In this document: piece after piece, positions 18,981-27,608 of the stretch | Layout: each line of letters opens with the position of its first letter | How positions within the stretch are numbered: the stretch's first letter is position 1 | DNA from: Deltaproteobacteria bacterium | GTDB lineage: Bacteria > Desulfobacterota > Desulfobacteria > Desulfobacterales > G020354645 | Length of the DNA: 64,000 bases | Reading direction: 5' to 3' | NCBI GenBank assembly: GCA_020354645.1 | Contig: CP070652.1 | Location: forward strand, 3,614,163 to 3,678,162 | The notes under the pieces: model-generated | Database searches by the model: none | Told to the model about the DNA's origin: nothing | Seen by the model: the letters and a program-made list of their open reading frames with translations, nothing else | Position numbers and translations under genes: made by a program

Positions 18981-20126
18981 ATGGATTTTTCAATATCGCC
19001 GGCATTGTTAGCAGAGATGGATCTTTTCAAAGTCTTTCTCAGAAAACATTTAAAACCGAATCTTGCCGACTGGTATAATACGGGCGAAATCCCGCGCAGA
19101 TTCTTCAAGTTGATGGGAATTGAGGGTTGGTACGGATTCAAAATCAAAGGCAATCAACTTGTTAAGAATTCAGCCCTGAGAGAATCTTTGATTCAAGAAG
19201 AACTGGCCAAGCTATCGCCCGGTATAGCGGTTGCCGTTCTGGCTCACATTAATTTAGGTCTGACCGGACTTTTTTTGTTCGGATCCAAGGAACTCCAGAA
19301 AGCATATGGTAAAGCTGCCGTAAACGGAGACATCCTGATGTGTCTCGGGAATTCTGAAAATAAAGCCGGCAGCGATGTGTCCGGTATTTCCATGCGGGCT
19401 GAAAAGGTCGCAGGCGGCTGGCAATTGAATGGTACCAAAGCGTATGTCACCAATGGTTTTATTGCCGATCTGGCGGTTATCACAGCAGTCTCAGATCCAA
19501 CGGCCTCACGGAACAATCGCATGTCTATGTATCTTGTGGATCTTAATTCATCGGGCGTGCGCCGGACAAAACTCAATAAACAGGTATGGATACCTTCAGA
19601 CCTTACCCGGCTCCAGCTCAAAGATGTGTTTGTGCCTGACGAACACCTGTTAGGGGAGCAGAAACGGGGTCTTCAGCAAGTATTGGAAACTTTTACCTAC
19701 AGCCGGGTTCCCATCAGTGCCCTTACTTTGGGAACAGCCATGGGTGCTTTTGAATTAGCGCTGGATCGAGCCAAGAAACGGGAAATATTCGGTCAAAAAA
19801 TCATAGACTTTCAGGCCAAGGCATTTGAGTTTGCTGATTTTTTTGCCCGAATCGAGGCAGCCAGACTTATGTTGTGGAGGGCCTGCGAGGCCATGGATAA
19901 TGGTTCGGATTTTCGACAGGAATCTTCTTTGGCAAAGTATCTGGCCGTGCAGATTGCGCGAGAAGTCACCCCCTGGGCCGCAGATGTGTTTGGGGCCGTC
20001 TCCGTGGTTTTTGAACATCCCATCCATAAGTATCCCATGGATGCCTGGGCTTCTTCACTCGGCGAGGGTACCCAAGACGTTCAAAAGCTTGTGATATTCA
20101 GGGAGCTGATGAAAAAATACAGTTAA
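18981..20126 (+). CDS. Acyl-CoA dehydrogenase family protein
   Basis: FAD enzyme of the acyl-CoA dehydrogenase fold, about 381 residues. The flavin and substrate region shows CLGNSENKAGSDVSGI (a variant of the usual T-E-P-x-x-G-S-D), GWQLNGTKAYVTNG, and the C-terminal helices with REIFGQKIIDFQAKAFEFAD and LGEGTQDVQKLVIFREL. The catalytic Glu cannot be fixed by eye. The ATG at 18981 has a GGAG ribosome site nine bases before it; the in-frame ATG at 18954 has none. It stands 49 bases before the two-component genes, with which it may be transcribed. Confidence 0.85.
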   Translation: MDFSISPALLAEMDLFKVFLRKHLKPNLADWYNTGEIPRRFFKLMGIEGWYGFKIKGNQLVKNSALRESLIQEELAKLSPGIAVAVLAHINLGLTGLFLFGSKELQKAYGKAAVNGDILMCLGNSENKAGSDVSGISMRAEKVAGGWQLNGTKAYVTNGFIADLAVITAVSDPTASRNNRMSMYLVDLNSSGVRRTKLNKQVWIPSDLTRLQLKDVFVPDEHLLGEQKRGLQQVLETFTYSRVPISALTLGTAMGAFELALDRAKKREIFGQKIIDFQAKAFEFADFFARIEAARLMLWRACEAMDNGSDFRQESSLAKYLAVQIAREVTPWAADVFGAVSVVFEHPIHKYPMDAWASSLGEGTQDVQKLVIFRELMKKYS

Positions 20127-20175
20127 ATCCTGTTTATCTTTGTAATTTTTATGTTTCGAATTATTTATTAAGAAT

Positions 20176-20898
20176 ATGTCGAAAAAGATTTTAATCGTTG
20201 AAGACAACCGGGATCTTTCTCAGCTTCTTGAAAGCCATTTGCGGGATCTGGCCTTTCAAGTTGATGTGGCTTTTGACGGCGAAGCAGGGCTTGCCAAAGC
20301 TGAAAACGATACTTACGATCTCGTCATCCTCGATTTGATGCTGCCGGGTCTTGACGGCATCGAGGTCTGTCGTCGTTTGCGTCGCAAGCCTTCTTACATT
20401 CCCATTTTGATGCTCACGGCAAAATCCTCGGAGATGGACAGGGTGATTGGGCTGGAGATCGGAGCGGACGACTATGTCAGCAAACCCTTCAGTGTCAGGG
20501 AACTCCTCGCCAGGGTAAAAGCCATTCTAAGACGTGTGGATGAATTAACGGATGTAACCAAGGCCGATATGCAGACCGTTATCCGGGCCGGTGAACTGGT
20601 TATTGATTCCACAAAAAGAAGTGTTCTTTTAGGAGGACAGCCCGTCGATCTCACCGCCAAAGAATTCGACCTGCTATTCCATTTTGTGCGCAACCCGGGT
20701 AAAGTTTACAGCCGCTCCCATTTGTTGGATAGCGTGTGGGGATACGGGCATGACGGCTATGAACACACCGTAAATTCACATATCAACCGTTTGCGTGCCA
20801 AGATCGAGAAAGATCCTGCCCACCCCGTTTATATCCTGACAGTTTGGGGGATTGGCTATAAGTTTGCCGATATCAAAATCTCGACCGGGGCAGTCTGA
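20176..20898 (+). CDS. OmpR-family response regulator
   Basis: 240 residues. The receiver domain (1-120) has the acidic pair ED near 9-10, phospho-acceptor Asp53 in LDLMLPG, the Thr in MLTAKSS and the Lys in SKPF. The C-terminal winged-helix DNA-binding domain (about 140-235) shows LTAKEFDLLFHFVRNPG and YEHTVNSHINRLRAKIE. Its stop overlaps the kinase start (TGATG), so the pair is coupled. By position it may control the exported molybdopterin enzyme, the small selenoprotein candidate and MsrAB downstream. Confidence 0.94.
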   Translation: MSKKILIVEDNRDLSQLLESHLRDLAFQVDVAFDGEAGLAKAENDTYDLVILDLMLPGLDGIEVCRRLRRKPSYIPILMLTAKSSEMDRVIGLEIGADDYVSKPFSVRELLARVKAILRRVDELTDVTKADMQTVIRAGELVIDSTKRSVLLGGQPVDLTAKEFDLLFHFVRNPGKVYSRSHLLDSVWGYGHDGYEHTVNSHINRLRAKIEKDPAHPVYILTVWGIGYKFADIKISTGAV

Positions 20899-22379
20899 TG
20901 TTTAAATCACTTTATTCAAAACTTGCACTTGCTCTGCTGGGGCTTTTTTGTTTGCTGGGGCTATCGATTGTCACATTAACCCAGTTTGCCTCGGATATGT
21001 ATCAGCAGGAAGTCATTCAGAAGCTCAATAAGAATTTAGCCAAACAAATTGTCACGCAGAAGATCCTGATGAAGGATCATAAAATCAACGAGGAGGGCCT
21101 TAAAGAAATATTCGACATGCTGATGGTGGTTAATCCCAGCATTGAAGTTTATCTCTTAAATCCCGTCGGTGAAATCTTGGCTTACGCGGCGCCCCGCGGC
21201 AAAGTGAAACTGCACAATGTTGACTTGGAGCCACTAAAAAAATGGTATCAAGGGGACGCCGTCTTGCCTTTAACGGGCGATGACCCGCGGAATCCAGATC
21301 GAAGAAAGGTGTTTACTGCTGCCCGTATCCCGGAACAGGGCCAACTTCAAGGGCATTTGTATATAATTTTGGGAGGAGAGATTTTTGACAGCATCGTCCA
21401 GAAACTTAAAGGAAGCTACATCATGCAAATAAGTTTCTGGTGGATAGTTGCGAGTCTTTTCTTTGTCCTGATTACGGGACTACTGCTGTTTGCCTATCTG
21501 ACCCGCAGGCTTACAAGGTTGGCTTCCGTCGTGGATTCATTTGATCTAAACCAGACAGCCGTCCAGTTGCAATCGATTCTCGGCAAGGGTCAACAACGGG
21601 TTGATGAGATCGGCCGTTTAACACACACCTTCCAACAGCTGGTCAAGCGGATCCAAGCCCAGATGAACAAATTGAAAGAAGCGGACACCTTGCTTCGAGA
21701 GCTCGTTGCCAATGTGTCCCACGATCTGCGCACACCGCTGGCGACACTGCAAGGATATATCGAAACACTTTTTCTAAAGGGGGAAAGCCTGACCGCAGAG
21801 GATCGAAAACACCACCTTGAGATCGCCATAGCGCATTGTGAGCGGCTCAACAAACTCGTCACTGAACTTTTTGAACTGGCGAAACTGGACTCCCATGAAA
21901 CAAAGATCCGCTGCGAGCTGTTTAATATCTGCGAATTGGCCCAGGACGTGGTGCAAAAGTTTTATTTATCGGTCCGGGAGAAGCAAGTTGAAATTCAGAT
22001 CGACCGCAATCAAAGCCTTCCGTTTGTATATGCAGATATTGCAATGATTGAGCGTGTTATCGAAAACCTCCTTGAAAACGCCGTCCGTCACACCCCATCC
22101 GGCGGCAAGATTCGTCTCACATTCAGCCCGCACAATGGGGATATTGCAGTTTGTGTCAGTGATACCGGCTACGGTATTCCTGAGGAAGATTTGCCGTTTA
22201 TTTTTGACCGCTTTTATCGAAAAGATATAAATCAAAAGGGCTCCGCGGGATATTCCGGTCTCGGTTTGGCAATCGCAAAGCGTATCCTCGATTTGCATCA
22301 CAGAACCATAAACGTAGAGAGTACATTGGGAACCGGTACCAATTTTACGTTCTTTCTTCCTGCCCGTCATCCCGCTTAA
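20898..22379 (+). CDS. Membrane sensor histidine kinase
   Basis: 493 residues. The first membrane helix lies near residues 8-30, a periplasmic sensor of ~140 residues follows (about 35-170, with the PAS-like stretch NPSIEVYLLNPVGEILAYA), then a second helix (about 178-202) and a HAMP-like linker. The H-box NVSHDLRTPLATLQGY contains the phosphorylated His275. The ATPase domain has ENLLENAVRH, DTGYGIPEED and GLGLAIAKRI. It phosphorylates the regulator whose gene it overlaps by one base. The ligand is unknown; position beside methionine-sulfoxide repair genes suggests an envelope redox signal (inference). Confidence 0.93.
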   Translation: MFKSLYSKLALALLGLFCLLGLSIVTLTQFASDMYQQEVIQKLNKNLAKQIVTQKILMKDHKINEEGLKEIFDMLMVVNPSIEVYLLNPVGEILAYAAPRGKVKLHNVDLEPLKKWYQGDAVLPLTGDDPRNPDRRKVFTAARIPEQGQLQGHLYIILGGEIFDSIVQKLKGSYIMQISFWWIVASLFFVLITGLLLFAYLTRRLTRLASVVDSFDLNQTAVQLQSILGKGQQRVDEIGRLTHTFQQLVKRIQAQMNKLKEADTLLRELVANVSHDLRTPLATLQGYIETLFLKGESLTAEDRKHHLEIAIAHCERLNKLVTELFELAKLDSHETKIRCELFNICELAQDVVQKFYLSVREKQVEIQIDRNQSLPFVYADIAMIERVIENLLENAVRHTPSGGKIRLTFSPHNGDIAVCVSDTGYGIPEEDLPFIFDRFYRKDINQKGSAGYSGLGLAIAKRILDLHHRTINVESTLGTGTNFTFFLPARHPA

Positions 22380-22584
22380 AGTCCCCCTTGTTTAACCTAT
22401 TTTGTGACAAAAAAGTTATATTTTCGTGATGATCCTGTGAATCAAACCAATTATTTTTAATTCAGCTGATGACCGATACGGTTTCAGCGCAAGAGTGGAA
22501 AGATTTTTTTACAGATTTTGGTTTTTCCTTATAAAGATAAGAAGTCACATTTCATTAAAAAATAATTACAGAAAGAATCTTGCA

Positions 22585-23241
22585 ATGAAAAAACGGCGAC
22601 AGTTCATTCAACTAATGCTGAGATTATTTGCCGGCCTGGTTTTTTTATTCAACCCGATCGTTACCGGTGCCCGAAACGTTCTGGCAAAAGCCAAAATGGT
22701 GGTTCTGCCCAAAGAAACCCAACCGGAAAGCCTTGTCAATCGGCACCCTGCCAATCTGGATACACGCAACTTGGATCTGACTTCGTTGGAAGATTTCGGG
22801 ACGATGGGACTAAGTAATCACCAAGTCGATTTGAATACTTGGCAGCTTATTATCGGTGGCCATGTTCAACACCCCATGGAGCTTAATTTTGCGCAAATTA
22901 CACAAATGCTTTCAATTGAGAAAAATGTTTTGTTGATCTGCCCCGGAGTTTTTGCGTATCACGCGCGTTGGAAAGGCATATCGGTGGCCAAATTGTTGGA
23001 AATGGCAAAGTTTAGCGCCGGCGCAACCCACGTTACTTTCAGCGGACCGGATGGCAGGTATGAAAAAACGGAGCGATTTCCCATAGAGGATATCCGTTCC
23101 GATAAAGTGTTTTTGGCCTATGGCGTGAACAATACAGTATTGCCCCGGAAACACGGATTTCCACTGCGAGTTGTGGCCGAAGGATATTATGGTAATGAAT
23201 GGGTGAAGTATGTCTATAAAGTTACGGCAGATAAAATCTAA
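22585..23241 (+). CDS. Exported molybdopterin oxidoreductase, sulfite-oxidase/MsrP fold
   Basis: 218 residues from the ATG at 22585. The N-terminus MKKRRQFIQLMLRL followed by a hydrophobic stretch looks like a twin-arginine export signal, as expected for a cofactor-loaded periplasmic enzyme. The rest matches the Oxidored_molyb domain: VDLNTWQLIIGG, VLLICPGVF with Cys119 as the likely molybdenum ligand, HARWKGISVAKLLEMA, and PLRVVAEGYYGNEWVKYV. It is shorter than E. coli MsrP (YedY). Known relatives reduce sulfoxides or oxidise sulfite; the adjacent msrAB favours a methionine-sulfoxide role, which is inference. Confidence 0.82.
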   Translation: MKKRRQFIQLMLRLFAGLVFLFNPIVTGARNVLAKAKMVVLPKETQPESLVNRHPANLDTRNLDLTSLEDFGTMGLSNHQVDLNTWQLIIGGHVQHPMELNFAQITQMLSIEKNVLLICPGVFAYHARWKGISVAKLLEMAKFSAGATHVTFSGPDGRYEKTERFPIEDIRSDKVFLAYGVNNTVLPRKHGFPLRVVAEGYYGNEWVKYVYKVTADKI

Positions 23242-23287
23242 TACGTTGCCATTGCTTCTTTGAGAATAATTTGGAGAGAAAAGTAAA

Positions 23288-23596
23288 ATGAAAACCATCA
23301 ACCAATGGCGCACGCTATTTTTGCTTGTATTTGTTCTAGTCAAATTATCTGTAACATATGGTGGCGAATTATCCTATGCCGAAAATCCTGCGTTGTCCAA
23401 AGTGGTCTTCTACGTTCAATGATATAATGTGGGCAAAGCGGTCCTGGAGGGGCTGAAGGGGGTAGCAAAAATCGACAACGGATTCCACAACCTAAAAGAG
23501 ACAAACACGGTCTATTATGACCCCTCAACAATTACAGTAGAAGATATGGCGGACGCTCTTAAAAAAGCGGATACCTATATAGGCATCGCAAAATAG
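23288..23596 (+). CDS. Candidate selenoprotein, exported HMA/MerP-like domain (in-frame TGA at 23420)
   Basis: A 102-residue frame from ATG 23288 to TAG 23594-23596 interrupted only by TGA at 23420-23422 (residue 45). Read through as selenocysteine (U), it gives an N-terminal hydrophobic export segment (TLFLLVFVLVKLSVTYGG) and a small domain with KVVFYVQ-U-YNVGKAVLEGL, TVYYDPSTITVEDMADAL and YIGIAK, the beta-alpha-beta pattern of heavy-metal-associated (MerP-like) domains; U sits in the metal-site loop after strand 1. A hairpin CGGUCC-UGGAG-GGGCUG (23439-23455) begins 17 bases after the TGA; its loop starts 22 bases after it with G in position 2, as in bacterial SECIS elements. Both flanks keep the frame and the family pattern, so a simple nonsense mutation is less likely. 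It lies between the molybdopterin enzyme and MsrAB. Confidence 0.72.
23423..23462 (+). promoter_or_regulatory. Putative bacterial SECIS element
   Basis: Directly downstream of the TGA at 23420. The stem pairs 23439-23444 (CGGTCC) with 23450-23455 (GGGCTG): six pairs, two of them G-U. The loop is TGGAG. Spacing of loop to TGA (22 bases) is inside the range known for bacterial selenocysteine insertion elements (about 16-37), and a G lies in the first two loop positions. The stem is short, so this is supporting rather than decisive evidence. Confidence 0.5.
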
Positions 23597-23766
23597 ACAG
23601 AAATATTCAGATTTAAAAGATAGAGTTTTAATACTCCGCAGCTGGCAGGAGTACGAAAATGAAGTTTCCAGTAATTAAAAAAAGTAATCGGCGATTAATG
23701 GACGGTTGCCCAAAGATATTCAGGCAACCGCCCGTTAAGATGAAAATTCCCATATCTGAAGTGGAT

Positions 23767-23843
23767 GAGGGATTGGGGAGTTTTTCCACCCAGTCTTTGA
23801 TGATTCAACTAGCGACCGAATCTAAAAAACTCCCCAATCCCTC
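23767..23843. repeat. 19-base perfect inverted repeat, 39-base loop
   Basis: GAGGGATTGGGGAGTTTTT at 23767-23785 pairs perfectly with its reverse complement at 23825-23843. It lies in the 318-base gap between the selenoprotein candidate and msrAB. A 75-codon open frame covers it but is explained by this palindrome and the next. It could be a terminator/attenuator before msrAB or a dispersed element. Confidence 0.8.
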
Positions 23844-23860
23844 AATAGAGTTAACAACAA

Positions 23861-23888
23861 AGCTATACACCCTACAGGGTGTATAGCT
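23861..23888. repeat. 13-base perfect palindrome before msrAB
   Basis: AGCTATACACCCT at 23861-23873 and AGGGTGTATAGCT at 23876-23888 are perfect inverted copies separated by two bases. The centre is about 40 bases before the msrAB start codon (23915), so it could be an operator or a hairpin in the leader. Confidence 0.8.
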
Positions 23889-23914
23889 TCAATGATATGA
23901 ACAGGAGAACTGAT

Positions 23915-25051
23915 ATGAAAACGATCATGCAAATTGGCATAATAATCCTAACTGGCCTTTTGCTATTAGGATTTCAATATTCGAATAATAAAGAAAAAGG
24001 AAAGAGTGCCCTCGTGCCAAAAAAAGACATCCAAAAAATCTTAAAAAAAGCCACCTTTGCCGGGGGCTGTTTTTGGTGCGTGGAATCAGACTTTGAAAAA
24101 GTCTACGGTGTGGTAGAAGCCATATCCGGTTATACCGGTGGACATAAGCAGAATCCAACATATAAGGAAGTGAGTTCGGGAAAAACCGGGCACGCGGAAG
24201 CAGTTCAGGTGATATACAATCCGCAAGCGGTTTCCTACAAGGAGTTGCTGGATGTATTCTGGCGGCATGTGGACCCGACTGATTCGGGGGGGCAGTTTGT
24301 GGATCGCGGTTTGCAGTATCGCACCGCTATTTTCTATCATGACGATGAACAACGACGCTTGGCCGAGGAATCCAAGCGGGAGCTGGCGCAATCCGGGCGG
24401 TTTGACAAATCGATTGTCACTGAAATCGTCAAGCTAGATCAGTTTTATCCGGCTGAAGACTATCATCAGGATTATTACAAAAAAAGTGCATTGCGATACA
24501 AATTCTACCGGTTTGGATCTGGCCGCGATCAGTTCCTGAACAGGGTCTGGGGCAATGAGAACACATCCGAAAAAAAAGAAGTCCGAAACAATATTCGCAA
24601 TACCGGATATCAAAAACCCGATGATGAAATCCTGAAGCAAAAATTGACACCCTTACAGTACCAGGTCACCCAACACGAAGGTACCGAACCGCCATATAGA
24701 AATAAATACTGGGACAACAAAAAAGAGGGAATTTATGTAGACATTGTCTCCGGTGAACCTTTATTCAGCTCAACAGATAAATTCGACTCCAGAACGGGTT
24801 GGCCCAGCTTTACCAAACCCCTGGAGCCCGGCAACATCGTAGAGCGTGAAGACCGCAGTTTGTTTATGGTTCGCACTGAAGTCAGGAGTAAACACGGCGA
24901 TTCCCATCTTGGCCATGTATTTTCTGACGGCCCTCCACCAACGGGACTGCGGTACTGTATCAACTCTGCAGCACTACGATTTATTTCGAAAGCGGAACTC
25001 ACCAATGAAGGTTACGGACAATATGTAGGACTTTTTTCGAAAGATTACTAA
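23915..25051 (+). CDS. msrAB: Exported methionine sulfoxide reductase MsrA-MsrB fusion
   Basis: 378 residues from ATG 23915 (ribosome site CAGGAGAAC). The N-terminal hydrophobic segment ([17 protein letters not shown]) places it in the periplasm or anchored there. MsrA domain (~40-215): [16 protein letters not shown] with catalytic Cys52, SGYTGG and EDYHQDYY. MsrB domain (~230-370): [44 protein letters not shown] and [11 protein letters not shown] with catalytic Cys348; the zinc CxxC pairs of many MsrB are absent. It repairs both methionine-sulfoxide stereoisomers. Here MsrA uses Cys, not Sec. Confidence 0.95.
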   Translation: MKTIMQIGIIILTGLLLLGFQYSNNKEKGKSALVPKKDIQKILKKATFAGGCFWCVESDFEKVYGVVEAISGYTGGHKQNPTYKEVSSGKTGHAEAVQVIYNPQAVSYKELLDVFWRHVDPTDSGGQFVDRGLQYRTAIFYHDDEQRRLAEESKRELAQSGRFDKSIVTEIVKLDQFYPAEDYHQDYYKKSALRYKFYRFGSGRDQFLNRVWGNENTSEKKEVRNNIRNTGYQKPDDEILKQKLTPLQYQVTQHEGTEPPYRNKYWDNKKEGIYVDIVSGEPLFSSTDKFDSRTGWPSFTKPLEPGNIVEREDRSLFMVRTEVRSKHGDSHLGHVFSDGPPPTGLRYCINSAALRFISKAELTNEGYGQYVGLFSKDY

Positions 25052-25317
25052 CGGCATCAAGCGGTCGACAATCGATTTCAACTTGCCGAACCACAGCAAT
25101 TTGGTTATGGTGCGGAAATCCTGACGGTTGCCCATGGTGCTGCCGATCAGGCTGATTTGTTTACCGAAGATATAACGAATATCAATTTCCGCTTGCGGCC
25201 CGCTGGTATTGCCGACAATGACGGTTCTTCCGCCGCGGCAAACTGCCATCATATTGGTGTTGATCGTGGCTTGGCGACATTGTCAACGACAACATCTACA
25301 CCATTTGTGGTTACCAC
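25052..25317 (-). pseudogene. Zinc-type alcohol dehydrogenase (MDR family), frameshifted fragment
   Basis: Reads as the cofactor-domain end of a medium-chain dehydrogenase: NGVDVVVDNV in one frame (near 25280-25310), then, after a shift near 25260, GGRTVIVGNTSGPQ, IFGKQISLIGSTMGNR and LKSIVDRLMP in another. The match stops at 25052, exactly beside the msrAB stop codon, so the C-terminus is lost as well as the N-terminal ~200 residues. No start or ribosome site. A decayed leftover with no likely product. Confidence 0.75.
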
Positions 25318-25419
25318 GCAAAGATAGAACAGAAAAAAAATAATGATGATAATCTACAGGCTGGCCCAGTAAATCTATTCACATGAATGGCCAATATCAG
25401 TGGGAGTTTGGTTTAAGCG

Positions 25420-26268
25420 TTACATTTCAATGTTCAGGCCGGCCTCCTGAAAAATCGGTATCAAATATTCCAGGCTTTCCCGACCGGCGTCTTCGGGCGT
25501 ATCCACGTAAGGGTAAAGTTCTAAACTGATATCACCCCGGTACCCGAGTCGTACCATTGTTTCAAAGATCTCTCTGAATCGGATAACACCATGCCCGGCA
25601 ATTAAGTGATTGTGGACGCGATTTGGCGCAATATCTTCGATGTGTACATGTCCGATCCATTCGAAAAGTTCGGCGACGGCTACGGCCGGATTTTCTCCGG
25701 CACAGAAGAAATGACCGATATCAAAGTTTAGACCGATAGCAGTTGATTTGACGTCCTTGATGAAACTCTTGAATTCGCGAGTATTTTCCATCAAAAGACC
25801 CGGCTCAGGCTCCACCAACACTTTTACGCCAAGTCCTTCCGCCAACGGCATTACCTGGTCGAGACCTTTGTGAAACAGAGCCAATGCTTCTTTCCGAGGG
25901 ATATTATTCAGAGGGCCACCCGGTGGTACAGATATATTTTTGCATCCAAGGTAATTTGCTACCTTGAGACTGTCAAGGGTGTGGCGAATTCGTATTTTTC
26001 GGCGTTCTTCCTCCGGCTCGATCCAAGAGGGCAGATAGGTGTCTCCCACGGCAAAAAGCGTAAAACTATTGATGTTTGTCAACTTTAGGTGATTTTGTTG
26101 GATTGTTTCTTTTAACCTGGCCAGTCTATGATCATCAAAATCCGGAGGGTAAAGATGCGGTCGGTCTCCCATGATCTCAATTCCCCGGAATCCCAATTGG
26201 GCGATTTTTTCTACCGCCTCAAAAAGTGAAAATTTGACAAAGGCGTTGGTGCTATATCCGAAAACCAA
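25420..26268 (-). CDS. Sugar phosphate isomerase/epimerase-like TIM barrel
   Basis: 282 residues of the xylose-isomerase-like TIM barrel (AP endonuclease family 2 fold). Strand ends carry the usual metal ligands: Glu in VEPEPG, Asp/His in NFDIGHFF, His/Glu in HVHIED and Glu in SLELYPY. Start TTG at 26268 with GAGG eight bases before it. The upstream gene on the same strand is an inositol-phosphate synthase, 148 bases away, so a step on inositol or a sugar phosphate is plausible, but no specific reaction can be named. Confidence 0.8.
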   Translation of the reverse strand: MVFGYSTNAFVKFSLFEAVEKIAQLGFRGIEIMGDRPHLYPPDFDDHRLARLKETIQQNHLKLTNINSFTLFAVGDTYLPSWIEPEEERRKIRIRHTLDSLKVANYLGCKNISVPPGGPLNNIPRKEALALFHKGLDQVMPLAEGLGVKVLVEPEPGLLMENTREFKSFIKDVKSTAIGLNFDIGHFFCAGENPAVAVAELFEWIGHVHIEDIAPNRVHNHLIAGHGVIRFREIFETMVRLGYRGDISLELYPYVDTPEDAGRESLEYLIPIFQEAGLNIEM

Positions 26269-26290
26269 GGTTTAATCCTCTATTTTATTG

Positions 26291-26378
26291 TTAGAAATGG
26301 TTTTGAAACCAGTTATGGTCTTGTGTCCCGCCAGAAATCTTTGGCGGGTCAAACCATTACAAGACTTTCTATGCTTAA
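26291..26378. repeat. Short copy of the TAGAAGYGGTTT element
   Basis: Starts with TTAGAAATGGTTTTGAAACC, matching the end of the 12217-12467 element, and contains the same inner hairpin in the form CCCGCCA/TGGCGGG around AAATCT (26328-26347), flanked by GTCTTGT/ACAAGAC. It sits between the isomerase-like and inositol-phosphate synthase genes. Confidence 0.6.
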
Positions 26379-26416
26379 AGTGAGACAATATGCTAGATAT
26401 TTGCGGTAATCGTATC

Positions 26417-27589
26417 TTATAACGTGGAAGAAATCTCTGCATTGCAGACTTGTTCCAGCTTTCTCAAACTTTGTACCTGATCCTGAAAAGTCAACGGCGG
26501 GTTTTCTCCTACAGGTTTTTTAAAGTAAAACCCCAGCTCGGGAATCGGCCCGCTTTTACCGGCCATCTTCAGGGCGGCCATCCAGCGGGCGAGGTCCAGG
26601 ACGAGCGGTGCGGCCAGAATCGAATCCCGGCCCTGAAGGTTCATTCTAATGCTCATGGGAAGCCCAAACATCCCGCTAAAATCAATTACGTCCCAGGCTT
26701 CCTTGGCGTCTCCCCGCGGCGGGTAATAATCAATATGAACTTTATGGGAAGAGACGCCATATTTTTGACCCACCTGATAGCCCAGAATTTCATCCAGCAG
26801 CTCAGTTTTATTGGCCAGCTTGCTTGCAGCTTTTTCAGGGTTCATTAAATTCATACCATCGGCATTACCTAGTATGTTGAGGCTGTACCAGCCATCAACA
26901 AAAAAATTGCGCGCCCTGAACGCCGATGCCAAAACGACCTTAAAAAATGTCTGGCCGGTTTTGCCGTCGCGTCCGGACAGCGGGGTGCCGTATTTAACCG
27001 CTTCATTTACCATTGCGGGGATCTCCAGCTCGTTGGGCGTGAAGTTAACTACCGGCAGCGCTGAACGGATTGCCGCCAGCATATACGGGATGTCCGGAAA
27101 ATCTTCAAGCGTATATTTATCAAATAATTCGGAAATACGTTGACATCCTCTCAGGTTGTTGCGGACACCGGCGGGAAGAAGGTTGATGAAGATAGGTTGC
27201 GCATCGGGATGCCGAGTTTTGAATGTTTGAATATCCTTCATCACCTGTTCTATCTGCAGCCGCAAATCCTGAGAAGATGAAGGTGCCAGTTGAAGCGGTA
27301 TTTCATTCAGATCGATCGCATGCGGTTTCCATAAATGTTCGGGTATTACTCCCTGGGCAGCGACGCAGGCGGTCAGTGATTTGCCGTCAATGTCCCAGCC
27401 GGCCATTTGGGTTTTGTCCGGCGCAGCCAGATAGGGAAACATATTTCTGGTTGTTAAACTGGACAAAACGTTTTCAGCCCGATGTTTCATGGCCGCAATG
27501 GCGACCGCTAGGGTTGACCCGACGGCTCCTTTGGCACCGGCAACCAGCAATAGAATTGGCCGAGATGTTGAATGATTGGAGATACCCAT
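26417..27589 (-). CDS. ino1: Myo-inositol-1-phosphate synthase family
   Basis: 390 residues. N-terminal NAD-binding segment VAGAKGAVGSTLAVAIAAM; then PIFINLLPAG, VNFTPNELEIPAM, the catalytic-loop region SGRDGKTGQTFFK (family: GDDxKSGQT), LGNADGMNLM and DYYPPRGDAKEAWDVIDF. Related enzymes turn glucose-6-phosphate into inositol-3-phosphate, the entry to inositol lipids and solutes. The sequence departs from eukaryotic enzymes and is of the bacterial/archaeal type. Start ATG 27589. Confidence 0.88.
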   Translation of the reverse strand: MGISNHSTSRPILLLVAGAKGAVGSTLAVAIAAMKHRAENVLSSLTTRNMFPYLAAPDKTQMAGWDIDGKSLTACVAAQGVIPEHLWKPHAIDLNEIPLQLAPSSSQDLRLQIEQVMKDIQTFKTRHPDAQPIFINLLPAGVRNNLRGCQRISELFDKYTLEDFPDIPYMLAAIRSALPVVNFTPNELEIPAMVNEAVKYGTPLSGRDGKTGQTFFKVVLASAFRARNFFVDGWYSLNILGNADGMNLMNPEKAASKLANKTELLDEILGYQVGQKYGVSSHKVHIDYYPPRGDAKEAWDVIDFSGMFGLPMSIRMNLQGRDSILAAPLVLDLARWMAALKMAGKSGPIPELGFYFKKPVGENPPLTFQDQVQSLRKLEQVCNAEISSTL

Positions 27590-27608
27590 TTTTTGGCACC
27601 TTACCTGT

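Noticed and set aside
23659..23886. 75-codon open frame on the + strand
   Set aside because: It consists largely of two perfect palindromes and has no ribosome site or family likeness.
24068..24956. Selenocysteine in MsrAB
   Set aside because: Both catalytic positions are encoded by TGT, so the enzyme uses Cys.
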